The notes under the pieces were generated by a model. It was not told the DNA's origin, ran no database searches, and worked only from the letters and a program-made list of their open reading frames with translations. A DNA stretch of 64,000 nt, from assembly GCF_013416775.1 (NCBI RefSeq), contig NZ_SZVI01000001.1, positions 496,001-560,000 of the forward strand, given 5' to 3'. A program made the position numbers and the translations under genes. Position 1 is the stretch's first letter. The number at the start of each line of letters is the position of its first letter. This document shows, in pieces, positions 30,420 through 41,315 of the stretch. The stretch comes from Rhodoferax sp. BLA1. GTDB lineage: Bacteria; Pseudomonadota; Gammaproteobacteria; Burkholderiales; Burkholderiaceae_C.

Positions 30420-32342
30420 TTATAACTTGAAGACCGAAACCGTTTCCACCAGACCCTGAGACTGCTGGCTCAGGCTGGTGGCGGCGGCGGCAATTTCTTC
30501 CACCAGGGCCGCGTTTTGCTGGGTGGTTTTGTCCATCTGGGCGACGGCTTCCACCACCTGGGCCACACCGTCGGCCTGCTCTTTGCTGGAGCTACTGATT
30601 TCCCCCACGATCTGGCTCACCTCGCGGATGCTGGCCACCACCTCGTCCATGGTGCTGCCGGCCTGATCGACCAGCTGCGTACCGTGTTCCACGCGCTGCA
30701 CACTGGCGCTGATCAGGCCTTTGATCTCTTTGGCAGCCTCGGCGCTGCGCCCGGCCAAGGAGCGCACTTCACTGGCCACCACCGCAAAGCCCCGGCCCTG
30801 CTCACCGGCGCGCGCCGCTTCCACCGCTGCATTGAGCGCCAGGATGTTGGTCTGAAAGGCGATGCCGTCGATCACACCGATGATGTCGGCAATACGCTGC
30901 GACGACTCGTTGATGTCTTTCATGGTGTGCACCACCTGGCCCACCACGTCACCCCCCTTCACCGCCACGGCGCTGGCAGCTTGTGCCAGCTGGTTGGCGC
31001 GTTGTGCACTGACCGCGTTTTGCTGGACGGCGGCACCCAGCTCTTCCATGCTGGCCGAGGTTTGCTCCAGCGCGCTGGCCTGAGACTCGGTGCGGCTGGA
31101 GAGGTCGTTGTCGCCCTGGGCAATCTCGACACTGGCGGTGGCCACCGCCTCGGAGCCCTGGCGCACCTGCTGCACCACATGAGCCAGCTTGTCACGCATG
31201 CTGGCCAGTGCCTGCATCAGCTGGCCGAGTTCGTTGTCGCCGTGCGACAGCACCTTGACCCGCAGGTCACCCTGGGACACCGCATGGGCCACCTCCAGCG
31301 CCTGGTTCACCGGTTCGGTGATGCTGCGAATAAAGAGCCAGGACAACCACAGAGCAGCCAGCAGGCCGCTGAGTTGCAACAACGCCACGGCAGCCAGGAT
31401 GCGGTATTCGGTCTGCAGGCGGGCCTGGAGCTCAGCCACCATGGTCTGCATGGCCAGGCTGTTGAAGGCAAACAGGCCGTCAATGGTCTGGGTGAAGGTG
31501 TCAAAGTAGTTCACCGCAGGCAGCGTCAGCTCGGTGGCATTGATGACGCCATCGTTGGCCAGCGCCAGGGTTTTCTCGACGGCGGCGTTGCTGCTTTTGG
31601 CGGCGGCATCCAGCGCGCTGTGCAGGCGCGGGTTGGCCTGGGTGGCCAGCGCCACCTGGCGGAACATGCTGGCCTGCAACTCCAGGGCGCGTTTGTTCAG
31701 GGCACGCAGCGTGGCTCGGCCTTCGGGCGGGGCGTTGGCCTGGGTCAGGAAGCCGCTGCCCAGGGCGCGCATCAGCCCCAAGTTCTCAGCCAGCCAGGGC
31801 ATGTCGGCCATGGTGGCGCGGATCAGCGCGGAGGTGTCGGGGTGGGGCTCCAGGCTCAGGCCAAATTCGTCCAGCAGTTCTTCACCGAGTTGCAGCTGGC
31901 TGGTGACGATCTGGGTGTGGCGCTGGGTGCTCTCGGCGGCGGGGATGCTGCGGCCCGCCACACTTTGCTCCAACGTGGTCCAGCCTTGTTTGAGTTCTGC
32001 CCAGCGCTTCTGTAAAGCGGGCGAAACGCCAGCGGTGGTGAATTCACCCTCCATGGCGCTGATGGCAGCATTGAGCTTGTCGCGCAGGGCCGGGCGGCGG
32101 GCGGCCAGTTCCTCGTTGCCATTGAGCATGCTGGCCGACATGCCGCGGTGGGTCTGGCTGAGCTGGATCACCTTGTTGAGCGCCACCAGCGGGCCGGTGC
32201 CCAGCAGCTCACGCTGCGCCACCTGGATGTCGGAGAAGGAACGCTTGAAGTACAAACCCGTCGGTATGGCCACCATCACCAGGGCCACCAGCCCCAGGAT
32301 CAGGAACTTGTGGGCGAGCTTCATGTGTTGCAGCAGCGGCAT
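30420..32342 (-). CDS. Methyl-accepting chemotaxis protein with NIT-like sensor
   Basis: 640 aa. N-terminal membrane segment (~9-30), a periplasmic helical domain to ~320 with an NIT-like signature ([19 protein letters not shown], the pattern of nitrate/nitrite-sensing domains), a second membrane segment (~322-342), HAMP, then a signalling domain with the canonical tip ([20 protein letters not shown]). The ligand is uncertain. Start at 32342, or the ATG six codons later (MKLAHKFL). Confidence 0.9.
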   Translation of the reverse strand: MPLLQHMKLAHKFLILGLVALVMVAIPTGLYFKRSFSDIQVAQRELLGTGPLVALNKVIQLSQTHRGMSASMLNGNEELAARRPALRDKLNAAISAMEGEFTTAGVSPALQKRWAELKQGWTTLEQSVAGRSIPAAESTQRHTQIVTSQLQLGEELLDEFGLSLEPHPDTSALIRATMADMPWLAENLGLMRALGSGFLTQANAPPEGRATLRALNKRALELQASMFRQVALATQANPRLHSALDAAAKSSNAAVEKTLALANDGVINATELTLPAVNYFDTFTQTIDGLFAFNSLAMQTMVAELQARLQTEYRILAAVALLQLSGLLAALWLSWLFIRSITEPVNQALEVAHAVSQGDLRVKVLSHGDNELGQLMQALASMRDKLAHVVQQVRQGSEAVATASVEIAQGDNDLSSRTESQASALEQTSASMEELGAAVQQNAVSAQRANQLAQAASAVAVKGGDVVGQVVHTMKDINESSQRIADIIGVIDGIAFQTNILALNAAVEAARAGEQGRGFAVVASEVRSLAGRSAEAAKEIKGLISASVQRVEHGTQLVDQAGSTMDEVVASIREVSQIVGEISSSSKEQADGVAQVVEAVAQMDKTTQQNAALVEEIAAAATSLSQQSQGLVETVSVFKL

Positions 32343-32442
32343 AGGGGTCTCCTGAAGTGCGGTGTGTGACGGTCTTCTCGACGCATCATACGGACAAGCT
32401 GCCCAATGCGCCAGCAGGACTGCGCTTGATGTGGGGTAAGCA

Positions 32443-32492
32443 ACAAATTAGCCTTTAGCCCTTATATATAAAGGACCAAGCGCTATTAAAAA
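32443..32492 (-). repeat. Dispersed palindromic repeat upstream of the chemotaxis gene
   Basis: Minus-strand reading: AATAGCGCTTGGTCCTTTAT, then ATAAGGGCTAAAGGCTAATT; closely matches the dprA copy. Confidence 0.7.
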
Positions 32493-32530
32493 CACATCAC
32501 ATCACCCCATCAAAAGGGCGCAACAGCCGC

Positions 32531-34483
32531 TCAGTCGGGCGGTACAGCGGGCTTGTCCAGCGCCAGCTGGGCTTTCAAAAAACCACCGCTGCCGTAACGC
32601 GTGACCTGGCTGTAAAAACGCTCGGACAGCCCCTGCACCATGCTGGCGTAGGCATCGAGCAGCGTCGGCGGGATGCTGAAATTGTCGTAGTTCACCACCA
32701 CCGCCACACGTTGGCCCAGTGGCGCCAGCAAGTCGGTCACCTGGGCCTCGATCTCGCTGATGTCATCCAGGCTGTCGATGGACAAACCTTCAAAGTTGAT
32801 GAACAGCAGCCGCTGCTCGACATTGAGTTCCAGGCGCTGGGCCAGCGGTGTGCTCAGCAGGCGCTCACGCAGGCCCAGCGGCTCGGGGTGGAACAAGCTG
32901 GCGTCCATCAGTTTCAGATGCGGGCTGATGGCGGGACTGAAGTCCATCTGCCCCAGCACATCGCGCTGCAGGTCCACACCTGGCGCGATCTCGATCAGCT
33001 CCAGCGCGGGTGCCTCGACACTGCCGATCAGGCGCAGCACACAGCGCTCGGTCACATACAGCACCTGCTGACCGCGCCGGATGGCCTCGCGTGCGCTGAA
33101 CGTACGGTGTTCCACCTGGGGCACAAATTTGCGTTGTGTGCCTTCACCCTCGATCTGCAGACGACCTTCGGCCACATGGGTCACCAGCTCACCGGCGGTG
33201 AAGCTGCCAACAAACACCACTTTTTTGGCGTTCTGGCTGATGTTGATGAAGCCACCGGCCCCCGACAGCCGCCCACCAAATTTGCTGACATTCAGGTTGC
33301 CTTGTGCGTCAGCTTGTGCCAGCCCGAGAAAGGCAATGTCAAGCCCGCCGCCGTCGTAAAAGTCGAACTGGTTGGGCTGGTCAATGATGGCCTGGGCGTT
33401 GATGGCAGCGCCAAAACTCAGGCCACCGGCGGGTACACCACCAATCACGCCGGGCTCGGCGGTCAGGGTCAGCAGGTCAAACACCTTCTCTTCAGCGGCA
33501 ACGGTGGCCACGCCCTCGGGCATACCAATGCCAAGATTCACCACACTGTTGGGGCGCAGCTCCAGCGCGGCGCGGCGGGCAATCACCTTGCGCTCGTTCA
33601 GGGGCATGGGCGCCATGTGATCCAGCGGCACCCGGATTTCGCCCGAATAGGCCGGGTTGTAGGCCTCGACAAAGGTCTGCATGTGGTAGGCCGGGTCGCT
33701 GGCCACCACCACCGCGTCCACCAGCACACCGGGCACCTTGACGCTGCGCGGGTGCAGGGTGTTGCGCTCGGCCAGGCGCTCCACCTGCGCAATCACGATG
33801 CCGCCGCTGTTGCGCGCGGCCATGGCAATCGCCAGCGCTTCGAGTGTGAGGGCTTCGCGCTCCATGCTCAGGTTGCCATCGGGGTCGGCGGTGGTGGCGC
33901 GGATGATGCCCACCTGGATGGGCAGCGCCTTGTAAAACAGATAGTCGCGCCCGTCGATGCTCATGCGCTGCACCAGGTCGACCGTGGTGCGTGCGTTGAC
34001 CTTGCCGCCACCGTGGACCGGGTCGACAAAGGTGTCGAGCCCGACATGGGTCAGCGTGCCGGGTTTGCCCGCCGCGATGTCGCGAAACAGGTGGGTGATC
34101 ACGCCTTGGGGCAGGTTGTAGGCCTCGATCTGGTTGGCCATGGCCAGCTGCTGCAACTTGGGCACCAGGCCCCAGTGCCCGCCAATCACCCGTGTCACCA
34201 GCCCCAGGTGGGCCAGGTGGTTGAGCCCGCGCTGTTGGCCGTCGCCCTGACCGGCGGCGTAGATCAGGGTCAGGTTTTGCGGCGCACCCTGGCCGGTATC
34301 AGCCTGCGCCAACAAAAAACGTTGCTCCAGCGCCACCGCAATCTCTTCGGCAAAACCGATGCCCACAAAGCCGCCGGTGGCCACGGTGTCGCCATCGTGG
34401 ATCAGGCGCACCGCCTCGGCCGCGCTGACCACCTTGTTGCGTCGCGCACTGGCGGCCTGGAATTCATCAAGTCGGTTATGCAT
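32531..34483 (-). CDS. Acyl-CoA:acetate/3-ketoacid CoA transferase
   Basis: 650 aa; the start is set at the ATG giving MHNRLDEF, seven bases after GGAGGGG, rather than a TTG five codons upstream. The two halves of a CoA-transferase are fused in one chain, as in YdiF/propionate CoA-transferase. The catalytic glutamate is in [29 protein letters not shown] at the N-terminus is the CoA-transferase family I glycine motif. The donor and acceptor acids are unknown. Confidence 0.9.
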   Translation of the reverse strand: MHNRLDEFQAASARRNKVVSAAEAVRLIHDGDTVATGGFVGIGFAEEIAVALEQRFLLAQADTGQGAPQNLTLIYAAGQGDGQQRGLNHLAHLGLVTRVIGGHWGLVPKLQQLAMANQIEAYNLPQGVITHLFRDIAAGKPGTLTHVGLDTFVDPVHGGGKVNARTTVDLVQRMSIDGRDYLFYKALPIQVGIIRATTADPDGNLSMEREALTLEALAIAMAARNSGGIVIAQVERLAERNTLHPRSVKVPGVLVDAVVVASDPAYHMQTFVEAYNPAYSGEIRVPLDHMAPMPLNERKVIARRAALELRPNSVVNLGIGMPEGVATVAAEEKVFDLLTLTAEPGVIGGVPAGGLSFGAAINAQAIIDQPNQFDFYDGGGLDIAFLGLAQADAQGNLNVSKFGGRLSGAGGFINISQNAKKVVFVGSFTAGELVTHVAEGRLQIEGEGTQRKFVPQVEHRTFSAREAIRRGQQVLYVTERCVLRLIGSVEAPALELIEIAPGVDLQRDVLGQMDFSPAISPHLKLMDASLFHPEPLGLRERLLSTPLAQRLELNVEQRLLFINFEGLSIDSLDDISEIEAQVTDLLAPLGQRVAVVVNYDNFSIPPTLLDAYASMVQGLSERFYSQVTRYGSGGFLKAQLALDKPAVPPD

Positions 34484-34709
34484 GCGCGTCCCCTCCAAAA
34501 AGTCCCCGTGCTGACAACTGACCAGGTGGCCGCAGCAAATGTCAGCGCCATAGGGGTTTGTGCCAGCAGTCTACTGCCGAGCGTCTGCCGTGGCGCAGGT
34601 GCCTGCTTGGCCTGTCTGGTGGCTGGTTTTCACTGGCTCGATGTGCTATGGTCATCAGCGGCAGCCAGCGCCTGATCCGCTGGTTTTTTGACCCTAGCAG
34701 GAGAACACC

Positions 34710-35030
34710 ATGTCACATGTGAATGAAGCCGCTGCTCTGAAACAACAACAAACCGTCAATGACATCAAGGCTGTGATTGCCGATGCCGAGGACGTGTTGT
34801 CGGCCACCGCTGGCCAGGTCGGCGAAAAAATGGACAGCTTGCGTGCACGGGTGCAAGCGCGCTTGCATGACGCCAAGGCGCGCCTGGTCGAGGCCGAAGC
34901 GCTTCTGGTGGCCAAAACCAAGGCAGCCGCGCGTGCCACCGATGCCTATGTGCATGAGTCACCCTGGGTGGCGGTGGGTATTGCTGCGGGTGTCGGGTTT
35001 TTGATCGGCGCGATTGTGAGCCGCCGCTGA
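34710..35030 (+). CDS. DUF883 (YqjD/ElaB-like) membrane-anchored protein
   Basis: 106 aa, AGGAG ribosome binding site. A long charged helical region (residues ~10-80, coiled-coil-like) is followed by one C-terminal membrane segment (~84-102) and an Arg-Arg end. In E. coli, YqjD-type proteins bind ribosomes at the membrane in stationary phase. It is the first gene of a yqjD-yqjE-yqjK-like cluster. Confidence 0.88.
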   Translation: MSHVNEAAALKQQQTVNDIKAVIADAEDVLSATAGQVGEKMDSLRARVQARLHDAKARLVEAEALLVAKTKAAARATDAYVHESPWVAVGIAAGVGFLIGAIVSRR

Positions 35031-35045
35031 TCGGGTGCCCGGCCC

Positions 35046-35414
35046 GTGATAAAAGATGTCGCCAGTTCCCTGTTGGCCGCAGCGCAAACGCGCCTGGCCT
35101 TGCTGGGCAATGAGTTAGCGGTCCAAAAACACCTGGTGCTGCAGCAGCTTGCTTTGCTGTTGGCCCTGCTGTTTTGCCTGGGCCTGGCGGTGGTGATGCT
35201 GATGGGCCTGGCCTTGGTGCTGTGGTGGGAGTCCCGCCTGACGGTGCTGGCGCTGGTCAGCCTGGTGTTTGTGGGTTTGTCCGCTTGGTTGTATGCCCGG
35301 CTGGTGGGTTTGCAGGCGCAGGCCGAGCCGGTGTTTGCGGCCAGCCTGGCTGAGCTGCAAGAAGATGTGCGCCAATTGCGCGAGGCGGCCGGGCATGAAG
35401 ACAAGCCTCGCTGA
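35046..35414 (+). CDS. YqjE/phage holin-like (DUF1469) membrane protein
   Basis: 122 aa, GTG start at 35046. Two hydrophobic segments (~30-60 and ~66-86) with an amphipathic N-terminus resemble the YqjE family, grouped with Actinobacterial phage holin-like proteins. It follows the DUF883 gene by 15 bases and overlaps the next gene by 20 bases. Confidence 0.82.
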   Translation: MIKDVASSLLAAAQTRLALLGNELAVQKHLVLQQLALLLALLFCLGLAVVMLMGLALVLWWESRLTVLALVSLVFVGLSAWLYARLVGLQAQAEPVFAASLAELQEDVRQLREAAGHEDKPR

Positions 35415-35730
35415 ACTCGCGTTCGAGCGGGGCCGCCTGATCGAGCGTATTGCCCATCAGCGCAGCACGTTGGCGCAGCAGCTGCAGCCTTTGCAGGACG
35501 CGCAAGTGACCAGTCAGCGCCTGATGACGCGCTGGCGCATTGGCGTGGACTACCTCAGTGCCCGGCCTTGGTTGTTGGCGCTCGGTGCGCTGGCGGTGCT
35601 GCTGCTCAAGCCCCGACGCGCACTGGCGTGGGGTTTGCGCGGCGTGGTGTTGTGGCGGTATGTGCGCAGGCTGCGTGCGTCCGTGCCACCGGAGCTGTGG
35701 GCCTTGGCGACACGGTGGTTTCGTCTGTAA
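35395..35730 (+). CDS. YqjK-like small basic membrane protein
   Basis: 111 aa from the ATG at 35395, within the end of the previous gene. A charged N-terminal helix (ERGRLIERIAHQRSTLAQQL) and one membrane segment near 58-70, then an Arg-rich tail. The position and features match the third gene of yqjD-yqjE-yqjK clusters. Sequence conservation in this family is low. Confidence 0.65.
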   Translation: MKTSLAELAFERGRLIERIAHQRSTLAQQLQPLQDAQVTSQRLMTRWRIGVDYLSARPWLLALGALAVLLLKPRRALAWGLRGVVLWRYVRRLRASVPPELWALATRWFRL

Positions 35731-35746
35731 CGACTGCAGGGGTGGT

Positions 35747-38700
35747 TTAAGGCACCAGCAGGTGGCGCAAATACCGCCCGGTGTGGCTGGCCGGGTTGGC
35801 CGCCAGAGTCTCGGGCGTGCCCACACCCACCACGGTGCCACCACCACTACCACCCTCGGGGCCCATGTCAATCAACCAGTCGGCGGTTTTGATCACGTCC
35901 AGGTTGTGTTCGATCACTACGATGGTGTTGCCCGCGTCGCGTAACTGGTGCAACACCTGCAGCAGCAGCTTGATGTCGGCAAAGTGCAGGCCGGTGGTGG
36001 GTTCGTCGAGGATGTAGAGGGTGCGCCCGGTATCGCGTTTGGACAATTCGAGTGCCAGTTTGACGCGCTGAGCCTCGCCACCCGACAAGGTGGTGGCGGC
36101 TTGGCCCAGGCGGATGTAACTCAGGCCCACGTCCAGCAGGGTGTGCAACTTGCGCTCGATGGTGGGCACGGCCTTGAAGAACTCGTGCGCGGCTTCGACG
36201 GTGAGGTCCAGGATCTGCGCGATGTTTTTACCTTTGTAGAGCACTTCCAGGGTTTCGCGGTTGTAGCGTTTGCCCAGACACACGTCGCAAGGCACGTACA
36301 CATCGGGCAGGAAATGCATCTCGACTTTGACCATGCCGTCGCCCTCGCAGGCTTCACAACGCCCGCCGCCGCTGGCCTGGCTGACATTGAAACTGAAGCG
36401 CCCCGGGCCATAACCACGTTCGCGTGCGGTCGGCACCTCGGCCATCAGCTCACGGATCGGGGTGAACAAGCCGGTGTAGGTGGCCGGATTGGAGCGAGGT
36501 GTGCGGCCAATCGGGGACTGGTCGACGTTGATGACTTTGTCGAAATACTCGATGCCTTCGATGCTGCTGTGTTCGGACGGCTCGTCATGTGCGCGGTAGA
36601 TGGTGCGAGCCACCGCTTTGTAAAGGGTGTCGTTGACAAGGGTCGACTTGCCCGAGCCCGAGACACCGGTGACGCAGGTGAACAGCCCGACCGGAAAGGC
36701 GACGTCGACGTTTTTCAGGTTGTGGCCGCTCGCGCCAATGACTTTGAGCGCCTGCAAATCACCCAGCGTGGCGTTGTGTTGCGCCTCACGTTCGGCGCGC
36801 CGTTGTGCCGCCGGGCTGGGCGCAAAACGGCTGGGTTTGCCAGCGTTGAAGGCTTTGGGAGCCTGGGTCGGCAGCCAAGCGGTGCGCTGCACTGGCACCT
36901 CAATTTTCAGAGTGTGCGCCAGGTACTGGCCGGTCAGCGACTGGGGGTTGGCCTTGACTTCATCAAAGCTGCCCTGCGCCATGACACGCCCGCCGTGTAC
37001 ACCAGCGCCGGGGCCGAGGTCGATGATGTGGTCGGCGGCACGCATCATGTCTTCGTCATGCTCGACCACCAGCACGCTGTTGCCAATGTCGCGCAGGTGT
37101 TTCAGGGTGTCGATCAGCCGGTCGTTGTCGCGCTGGTGCAGGCCGATGCTGGGCTCGTCGAGCACATACATGACACCGGTCAAACCCGAGCCGATCTGGC
37201 TGGCCAGGCGGATGCGCTGGCTCTCACCACCGCTGAGCGTTTCGGCGCTGCGGTCCAGGCTCAGGTAGGTCAGGCCCACGTCGTTGAGGAACTTCAGGCG
37301 CAGGCTGATTTCGCGCACCACCTTGGCGGCAATGTCGCCCTTGGCGCCGGTCATGCTCAGGCTGCTGAAGTAGGCAAAACACTCGGCCAGGGTCTGGTGG
37401 CTCAGTTCAAAAATGGCACGGGCTTGTGCACCCTCACCAATCTTGACATGGCGTGCCTCGGTGCGCAGGCGGCTGCCAGCACACACCGGGCAGGGCTGGG
37501 TGCTTTTATAACGCGCCAGGTCTTCGCGCACCACCGACGAGTCGGTCTCGTGGTAACGCCGCTGCATATTGGGGATGATGCCCTCGAACGGGTGTTTTTT
37601 GTTGAGCTTTTTGCCAGCGTTAGCGCCTGAATCGAGGGTGTAGGCAAACTTGATCTCTTCCTCACCCGAGCCCTGCAGCACCGCCTGCTGCACATGGGGG
37701 GGCAGGTCCTCAAACGCCTGGTCAATGTCAAACTTGTAGTGCGCCGCCAGGCTCTCCAGCATCGCAAAGTAGTAGGCGTTGCGCCGGTCCCAGCCCTTGA
37801 TGGCGCCGCTGGCCAGGCTCAAAGTCGGGAAGGCGACGACCCGGGTCGGGTCAAAAAACTCCTGCTGGCCCAGACCGTCACAACTCGGGCAGGCGCCCAC
37901 CGGTGAGTTGAACGAAAACAGCCGCGGCTCCAGTTCGGCAATCGAATAATTGCAGACCGGGCAGGCGAACTTGGCGTTGAATACATGCTCTTTTGGCTTG
38001 TAGCCCTTATCAGATAAGGGCTGAGCGCTATCCATTTCGAGAACAATGGCGCGGCCATTGGCGAGCCGCAGCGCGGCCTCGAAACTCTCGGCCAGGCGCT
38101 GTTTGAGCGCGGCATAGTCGGCGTGGGCGGCTTGCACCGCCGCATCAATCTCGGGTTCGTCACCCGCCTCGGCATCACTTACCAGGGCGCTGGGTGGGGG
38201 GGCGTAGCGCACCTTGATGCGGTCGATCACCACGTCGATGTCGTGTTTTTCGGTCTTTTTCAGCGCGGGCAACTGATCAAACTCATAGGCCAGACCGTTG
38301 ATCCTGAAGCGCACATAACCTTGCGCCTGCATGTCGGCAAACACCTCGAGGAACTCACCCTTCTTCTCACGCGCCAGCGGCGCCAGCACCATCAGCCGGG
38401 TGCCTTCGGGCAGCGCCAGCGTGGTGTCGACCATCTGGCTCACGGTTTGGGACTGCAACGGCAGCTGGTGGTCCGGGCAATACGGTGTGCCCGCGCGGGC
38501 AAACAACAGGCGCAGGTAGTCGTGGATTTCGGTCACCGTGCCCACGGTGGAGCGCGGGTTGTGGCTGGTGGCTTTTTGTTCGATGCTGATGGCGGGCGAC
38601 AGGCCCTCGATCATGTCCACATCGGGTTTGTCCATCAGCTGCAAAAACTGGCGTGCGTAGGTGGACAGGCTTTCCACATAACGGCGCTGGCCCTCGGCAT

Positions 38701-38881
38701 ACAGTGTGTCAAACGCCAGGCTGGACTTGCCCGAGCCGGAGAGGCCGGTGATCACCACCAGCTGGTTGCGCGGGATGTCGAGGTCGATGTTTTTCAGGTT
38801 GTGCGTGCGCGCACCACGGATGCTGATGTGCTGGTGCTGCAGGGCCTTGGCAAGGTACTTGCCATCTTCAGGTGTGTTCAA
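35747..38881 (-). CDS. uvrA: Excinuclease ABC subunit A
   Basis: 1044 aa, about 100 longer than E. coli UvrA. Nucleotide-excision damage recognition ATPase. First Walker [10 protein letters not shown] (~45-53), zinc module with CPVC...CPSC, signature [16 protein letters not shown], second Walker [10 protein letters not shown], second zinc finger CEAC...CDVC, and a second signature [16 protein letters not shown]. The extra length includes a stretch encoded by a palindromic-repeat copy (residues ~282-297, just before the first zinc finger) and an Arg/Ala-rich insert before the second ATPase half. Confidence 0.97.
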   Translation of the reverse strand: MNTPEDGKYLAKALQHQHISIRGARTHNLKNIDLDIPRNQLVVITGLSGSGKSSLAFDTLYAEGQRRYVESLSTYARQFLQLMDKPDVDMIEGLSPAISIEQKATSHNPRSTVGTVTEIHDYLRLLFARAGTPYCPDHQLPLQSQTVSQMVDTTLALPEGTRLMVLAPLAREKKGEFLEVFADMQAQGYVRFRINGLAYEFDQLPALKKTEKHDIDVVIDRIKVRYAPPPSALVSDAEAGDEPEIDAAVQAAHADYAALKQRLAESFEAALRLANGRAIVLEMDSAQPLSDKGYKPKEHVFNAKFACPVCNYSIAELEPRLFSFNSPVGACPSCDGLGQQEFFDPTRVVAFPTLSLASGAIKGWDRRNAYYFAMLESLAAHYKFDIDQAFEDLPPHVQQAVLQGSGEEEIKFAYTLDSGANAGKKLNKKHPFEGIIPNMQRRYHETDSSVVREDLARYKSTQPCPVCAGSRLRTEARHVKIGEGAQARAIFELSHQTLAECFAYFSSLSMTGAKGDIAAKVVREISLRLKFLNDVGLTYLSLDRSAETLSGGESQRIRLASQIGSGLTGVMYVLDEPSIGLHQRDNDRLIDTLKHLRDIGNSVLVVEHDEDMMRAADHIIDLGPGAGVHGGRVMAQGSFDEVKANPQSLTGQYLAHTLKIEVPVQRTAWLPTQAPKAFNAGKPSRFAPSPAAQRRAEREAQHNATLGDLQALKVIGASGHNLKNVDVAFPVGLFTCVTGVSGSGKSTLVNDTLYKAVARTIYRAHDEPSEHSSIEGIEYFDKVINVDQSPIGRTPRSNPATYTGLFTPIRELMAEVPTARERGYGPGRFSFNVSQASGGGRCEACEGDGMVKVEMHFLPDVYVPCDVCLGKRYNRETLEVLYKGKNIAQILDLTVEAAHEFFKAVPTIERKLHTLLDVGLSYIRLGQAATTLSGGEAQRVKLALELSKRDTGRTLYILDEPTTGLHFADIKLLLQVLHQLRDAGNTIVVIEHNLDVIKTADWLIDMGPEGGSGGGTVVGVGTPETLAANPASHTGRYLRHLLVP
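37993..38037 (-). repeat. Dispersed palindromic repeat, copy inside uvrA
   Basis: Minus-strand reading: GATAGCGCTCAGCCCTTATC, then GATAAGGGCTACAAGCC. The AGCCCTTATC/GATAAGGGCT arms are a perfect 10-bp stem. It is translated in frame as part of UvrA. Confidence 0.7.
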
Positions 38882-39008
38882 AGCGGTAGCTGCTCAAAAA
38901 ATGCTGGTGAAGATGCACCAGGAAACCCGCCATGATAGTGAAGTCTGGCTCGCCCGTCTCTGGCGGTGTGCTGGATCAGAGCGGGCTGCCCAGGGCCCTG
39001 CGCCCGGC

Positions 39009-40580
39009 TCAGTGGCCACCGAGGTAAGCGGCGAACTTGCGGTCCTCGATCAGCAGGTGCTGCGCGGTGAACTCAAACACCACAAAGTGCAACAACTCTG
39101 TGGTGTCGAGCTGGTCGCGGGCATAACGCGCACGCAGCAGTTGAGCGCGCGCCAGCAGTTGCTGATGCCGCGCCGCGTGGGCGGCGCACCCGGGGAAGTC
39201 CGAGCGGGCCAAGATGACCTCTTCGTCCTGCATGTGTTGTGCCGAGAGGGCCACAAAGGCGTCGATCTTCGCGGCGATGGTGTCCTTGGTAGCACCACTC
39301 ACCATAGCGTCGATCAGGGTATTGGCAGCGTCAAACAGTTGGCGGTGCTGGGCATCGATGGTGGTGTGACCCAGGGCATACACCTCACGCCAGACCAGGC
39401 GCAGCAATTCGGTGCCCTGGGGTGAAGACGCGCTGGCTGGCAGCAAGGGCAGTTCAGCAACAACCCGGTTGCGCCCCTGCGCTTTGGCCTGGTACAGCGC
39501 CTGATCGGCACGTTGTAACCATTCGTCCCAACTGTCGGTCGAGCGGTAGGAGGCAAAACCAAAACTGGCGGTGACCTTGTGGCCCTCACCATAGACACTG
39601 GTTTCGATGGCGCGGCGTATGCGTTCGGCGCTGTCCGCTGCGGCCGAAAAGCCGCTGGCGGGTAGCAGCACCACAAATTCCTCGCCACCCCAGCGACCCA
39701 ACACGTCGGTGTTGCGGATGCAGACCTGCGCGGTTGCCGCAACCTCCTGCAGGATCAGGTCACCCACCGCATGGCCATAGGTGTCGTTGACATCCTTGAA
39801 GTGGTCGATGTCGATCAGAATCAGCGACACCGGCGTGGCGTAACGCTGCAGGCGCAGCATCTCGTACTGCGCGGTCTCTTCGATGCGAAAACGGTTCCAG
39901 CAACCGGTCAGCTTGTCGGTCATCGCCATCAGCCGCGTTTTTTCATCGGCGGCTTCCTTGGCCATCAGGACAAAACCGATGGCCACCAGCGTGAGGGACA
40001 CAAAGGCCGAGAGGTACACCAGCGTCTGGGATGTGCCCGGATCGGTGATGTGCGCGACCAGGTGCTCGTCCGTGAGAGCCATCCAGGCACGGTAGACCAT
40101 GGTCAAGAGGTTGAGGGTGACCCCCGCCATGAGCAGGTGCTGGCCGCGACCAACTGTCCGCTTGGCGCCGTCAAGCAGCAGCCACAGCAGAATCAGGTCC
40201 TGGACACCGTACACCACACTGGAGATGGCAATGCGGATCACAATATTTGGGAAGAAAGCCCCGAGGCCCAGCGCAAACACCAACATCGGTAGCCACAGCA
40301 AAAGCAGCGACAGCCGACGATGCTGAAACTGGGCGAGCGCCAGAGCCACCAGGGCATAACTGCCAGTGACGGCCATGTTGGCGACAAAAATCGACAAAAA
40401 GTCGGGAATACGCCCCCGCAAGGCGTACAGGACGTAAGCCAACGCTTGCAGCGTCAGCGCAAAAATGAGGGGCCGCAGTCCATCATGGCCCTCGTTCGCC
40501 GCGACCCAGCCGATGGAGATCGCCAGTGTCAGGCACAAGGCGATGTTCACCAGGAACATCGTGGGGATGTCGATCAGCAT
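39009..40580 (-). CDS. Diguanylate cyclase with C-terminal hemerythrin domain
   Basis: 523 aa from the ATG giving MLIDIPTMFL. About six or seven membrane segments (1-208), then a GGDEF domain (~222-375) with active site GGEEF (298-302) and inhibitory I-site RNTD (289-292), then a bacteriohemerythrin-like domain (~400-520). Candidate di-iron ligands: His405, His412, His449, Glu453 or Glu454, His468, His472, His508, Asp513. The expected activity is c-di-GMP synthesis tuned by oxygen or redox state at the iron site; this is inferred from Vibrio cholerae Bhr-DGC, where the hemerythrin is N-terminal. Confidence 0.9.
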   Translation of the reverse strand: MLIDIPTMFLVNIALCLTLAISIGWVAANEGHDGLRPLIFALTLQALAYVLYALRGRIPDFLSIFVANMAVTGSYALVALALAQFQHRRLSLLLLWLPMLVFALGLGAFFPNIVIRIAISSVVYGVQDLILLWLLLDGAKRTVGRGQHLLMAGVTLNLLTMVYRAWMALTDEHLVAHITDPGTSQTLVYLSAFVSLTLVAIGFVLMAKEAADEKTRLMAMTDKLTGCWNRFRIEETAQYEMLRLQRYATPVSLILIDIDHFKDVNDTYGHAVGDLILQEVAATAQVCIRNTDVLGRWGGEEFVVLLPASGFSAAADSAERIRRAIETSVYGEGHKVTASFGFASYRSTDSWDEWLQRADQALYQAKAQGRNRVVAELPLLPASASSPQGTELLRLVWREVYALGHTTIDAQHRQLFDAANTLIDAMVSGATKDTIAAKIDAFVALSAQHMQDEEVILARSDFPGCAAHAARHQQLLARAQLLRARYARDQLDTTELLHFVVFEFTAQHLLIEDRKFAAYLGGH

Positions 40581-40689
40581 GCTGTGTCCACCGCGGCGCG
40601 CCAAGAATGGTGGCGCCAGAAACTTATGTAAATCCGCGATGATAGTGACATCGGGTTGGCGCTTCAGTCGCGCTGACCCCGGCCCACGC

Positions 40690-40983
40690 TCACACCAGTT
40701 TCCAGCCGTCAATGGCCAGGAACTTTCTGCCCAGCACTTTCCTCGCACGAATCGACAGCGGCAGCATGCTGGGAAAATCGTGTGGCACAAAGACATCGGC
40801 ACCCTGGATCTGCTGCAAGCTGTGCTGATCAGGGACGCGTGGTTTGCCCAAACGCACGCTGGGGCAGGGCGTGATTTCGATGCAGCAACCGTGCACAGTT
40901 TGCGGCACATCAATGACAACAGACTGCCTGCGTTCGGCAATGAGTTCGAGGGCGTCTTTTGAAAGGGTCAGCATGGTCTTCAT
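40690..40983 (-). CDS. CC/Se-motif family small protein
   Basis: 97 aa, starting at the ATG giving MKTMLTLSKDALELI. The adjacent cysteines in VHGCCIEITPCPSVRLGKP, and an ending LGRKFLAIDGWKLV, resemble the CC/Se-motif family, where the second residue of the pair can be selenocysteine. Here both are Cys. The function is unknown. The frame stays open upstream to 41118 and includes another Cys cluster (CHRCRACC), so a longer protein cannot be excluded. Confidence 0.55.
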   Translation of the reverse strand: MKTMLTLSKDALELIAERRQSVVIDVPQTVHGCCIEITPCPSVRLGKPRVPDQHSLQQIQGADVFVPHDFPSMLPLSIRARKVLGRKFLAIDGWKLV

Positions 40984-41315
40984 GTCAAATACGGGTGATT
41001 GTCCGGGCAGCGTGACTGTGTGGCAACACGCCCGACACCGATGGCAGACCAGAAGCGCGAGGCTGGTTCCGGTCTGTAAAGGGGTCATCTTAGACAGGCC
41101 GTGGCCTTGAGTGGCCATCTTTCTGCCAGCGGCAAGCCGCCACGCTTGTGCGGTTATCTAGACGTTGCGAACGGTTGCGGCGGCTCCCACCAGCTGACGC
41201 ACTGACAGGCCAAGTTCGTCTGGTGACGCGGGCAAAGATCCGTGACAATGCCGCGCCATGGCTTGCCCTGGCAGGCGCATGATGTTTCAAACCAAGCTGA
41301 CCCTGCCACCCCAAC
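40984..41315. other. Intergenic region between the CC/Se-motif and MFS genes
   Basis: 332 bases between divergent starts. It contains the possible N-terminal extension of the CC/Se-motif gene on the minus strand (to 41118) and otherwise no repeat or RNA I recognise. Confidence 0.4.

Noticed and set aside
32711..34675. 654-aa plus-strand frame over the CoA transferase gene
   Set aside because: Long only because of codon bias in the real gene; no recognisable domain.
35948..37630. 560-aa plus-strand frame over uvrA
   Set aside because: Shadow of UvrA, whose ATPase and zinc motifs are complete on the minus strand.
40690..40983. Selenocysteine in the CC/Se-motif protein
   Set aside because: Both positions of the motif are Cys codons (no in-frame TGA), so it is the cysteine form.
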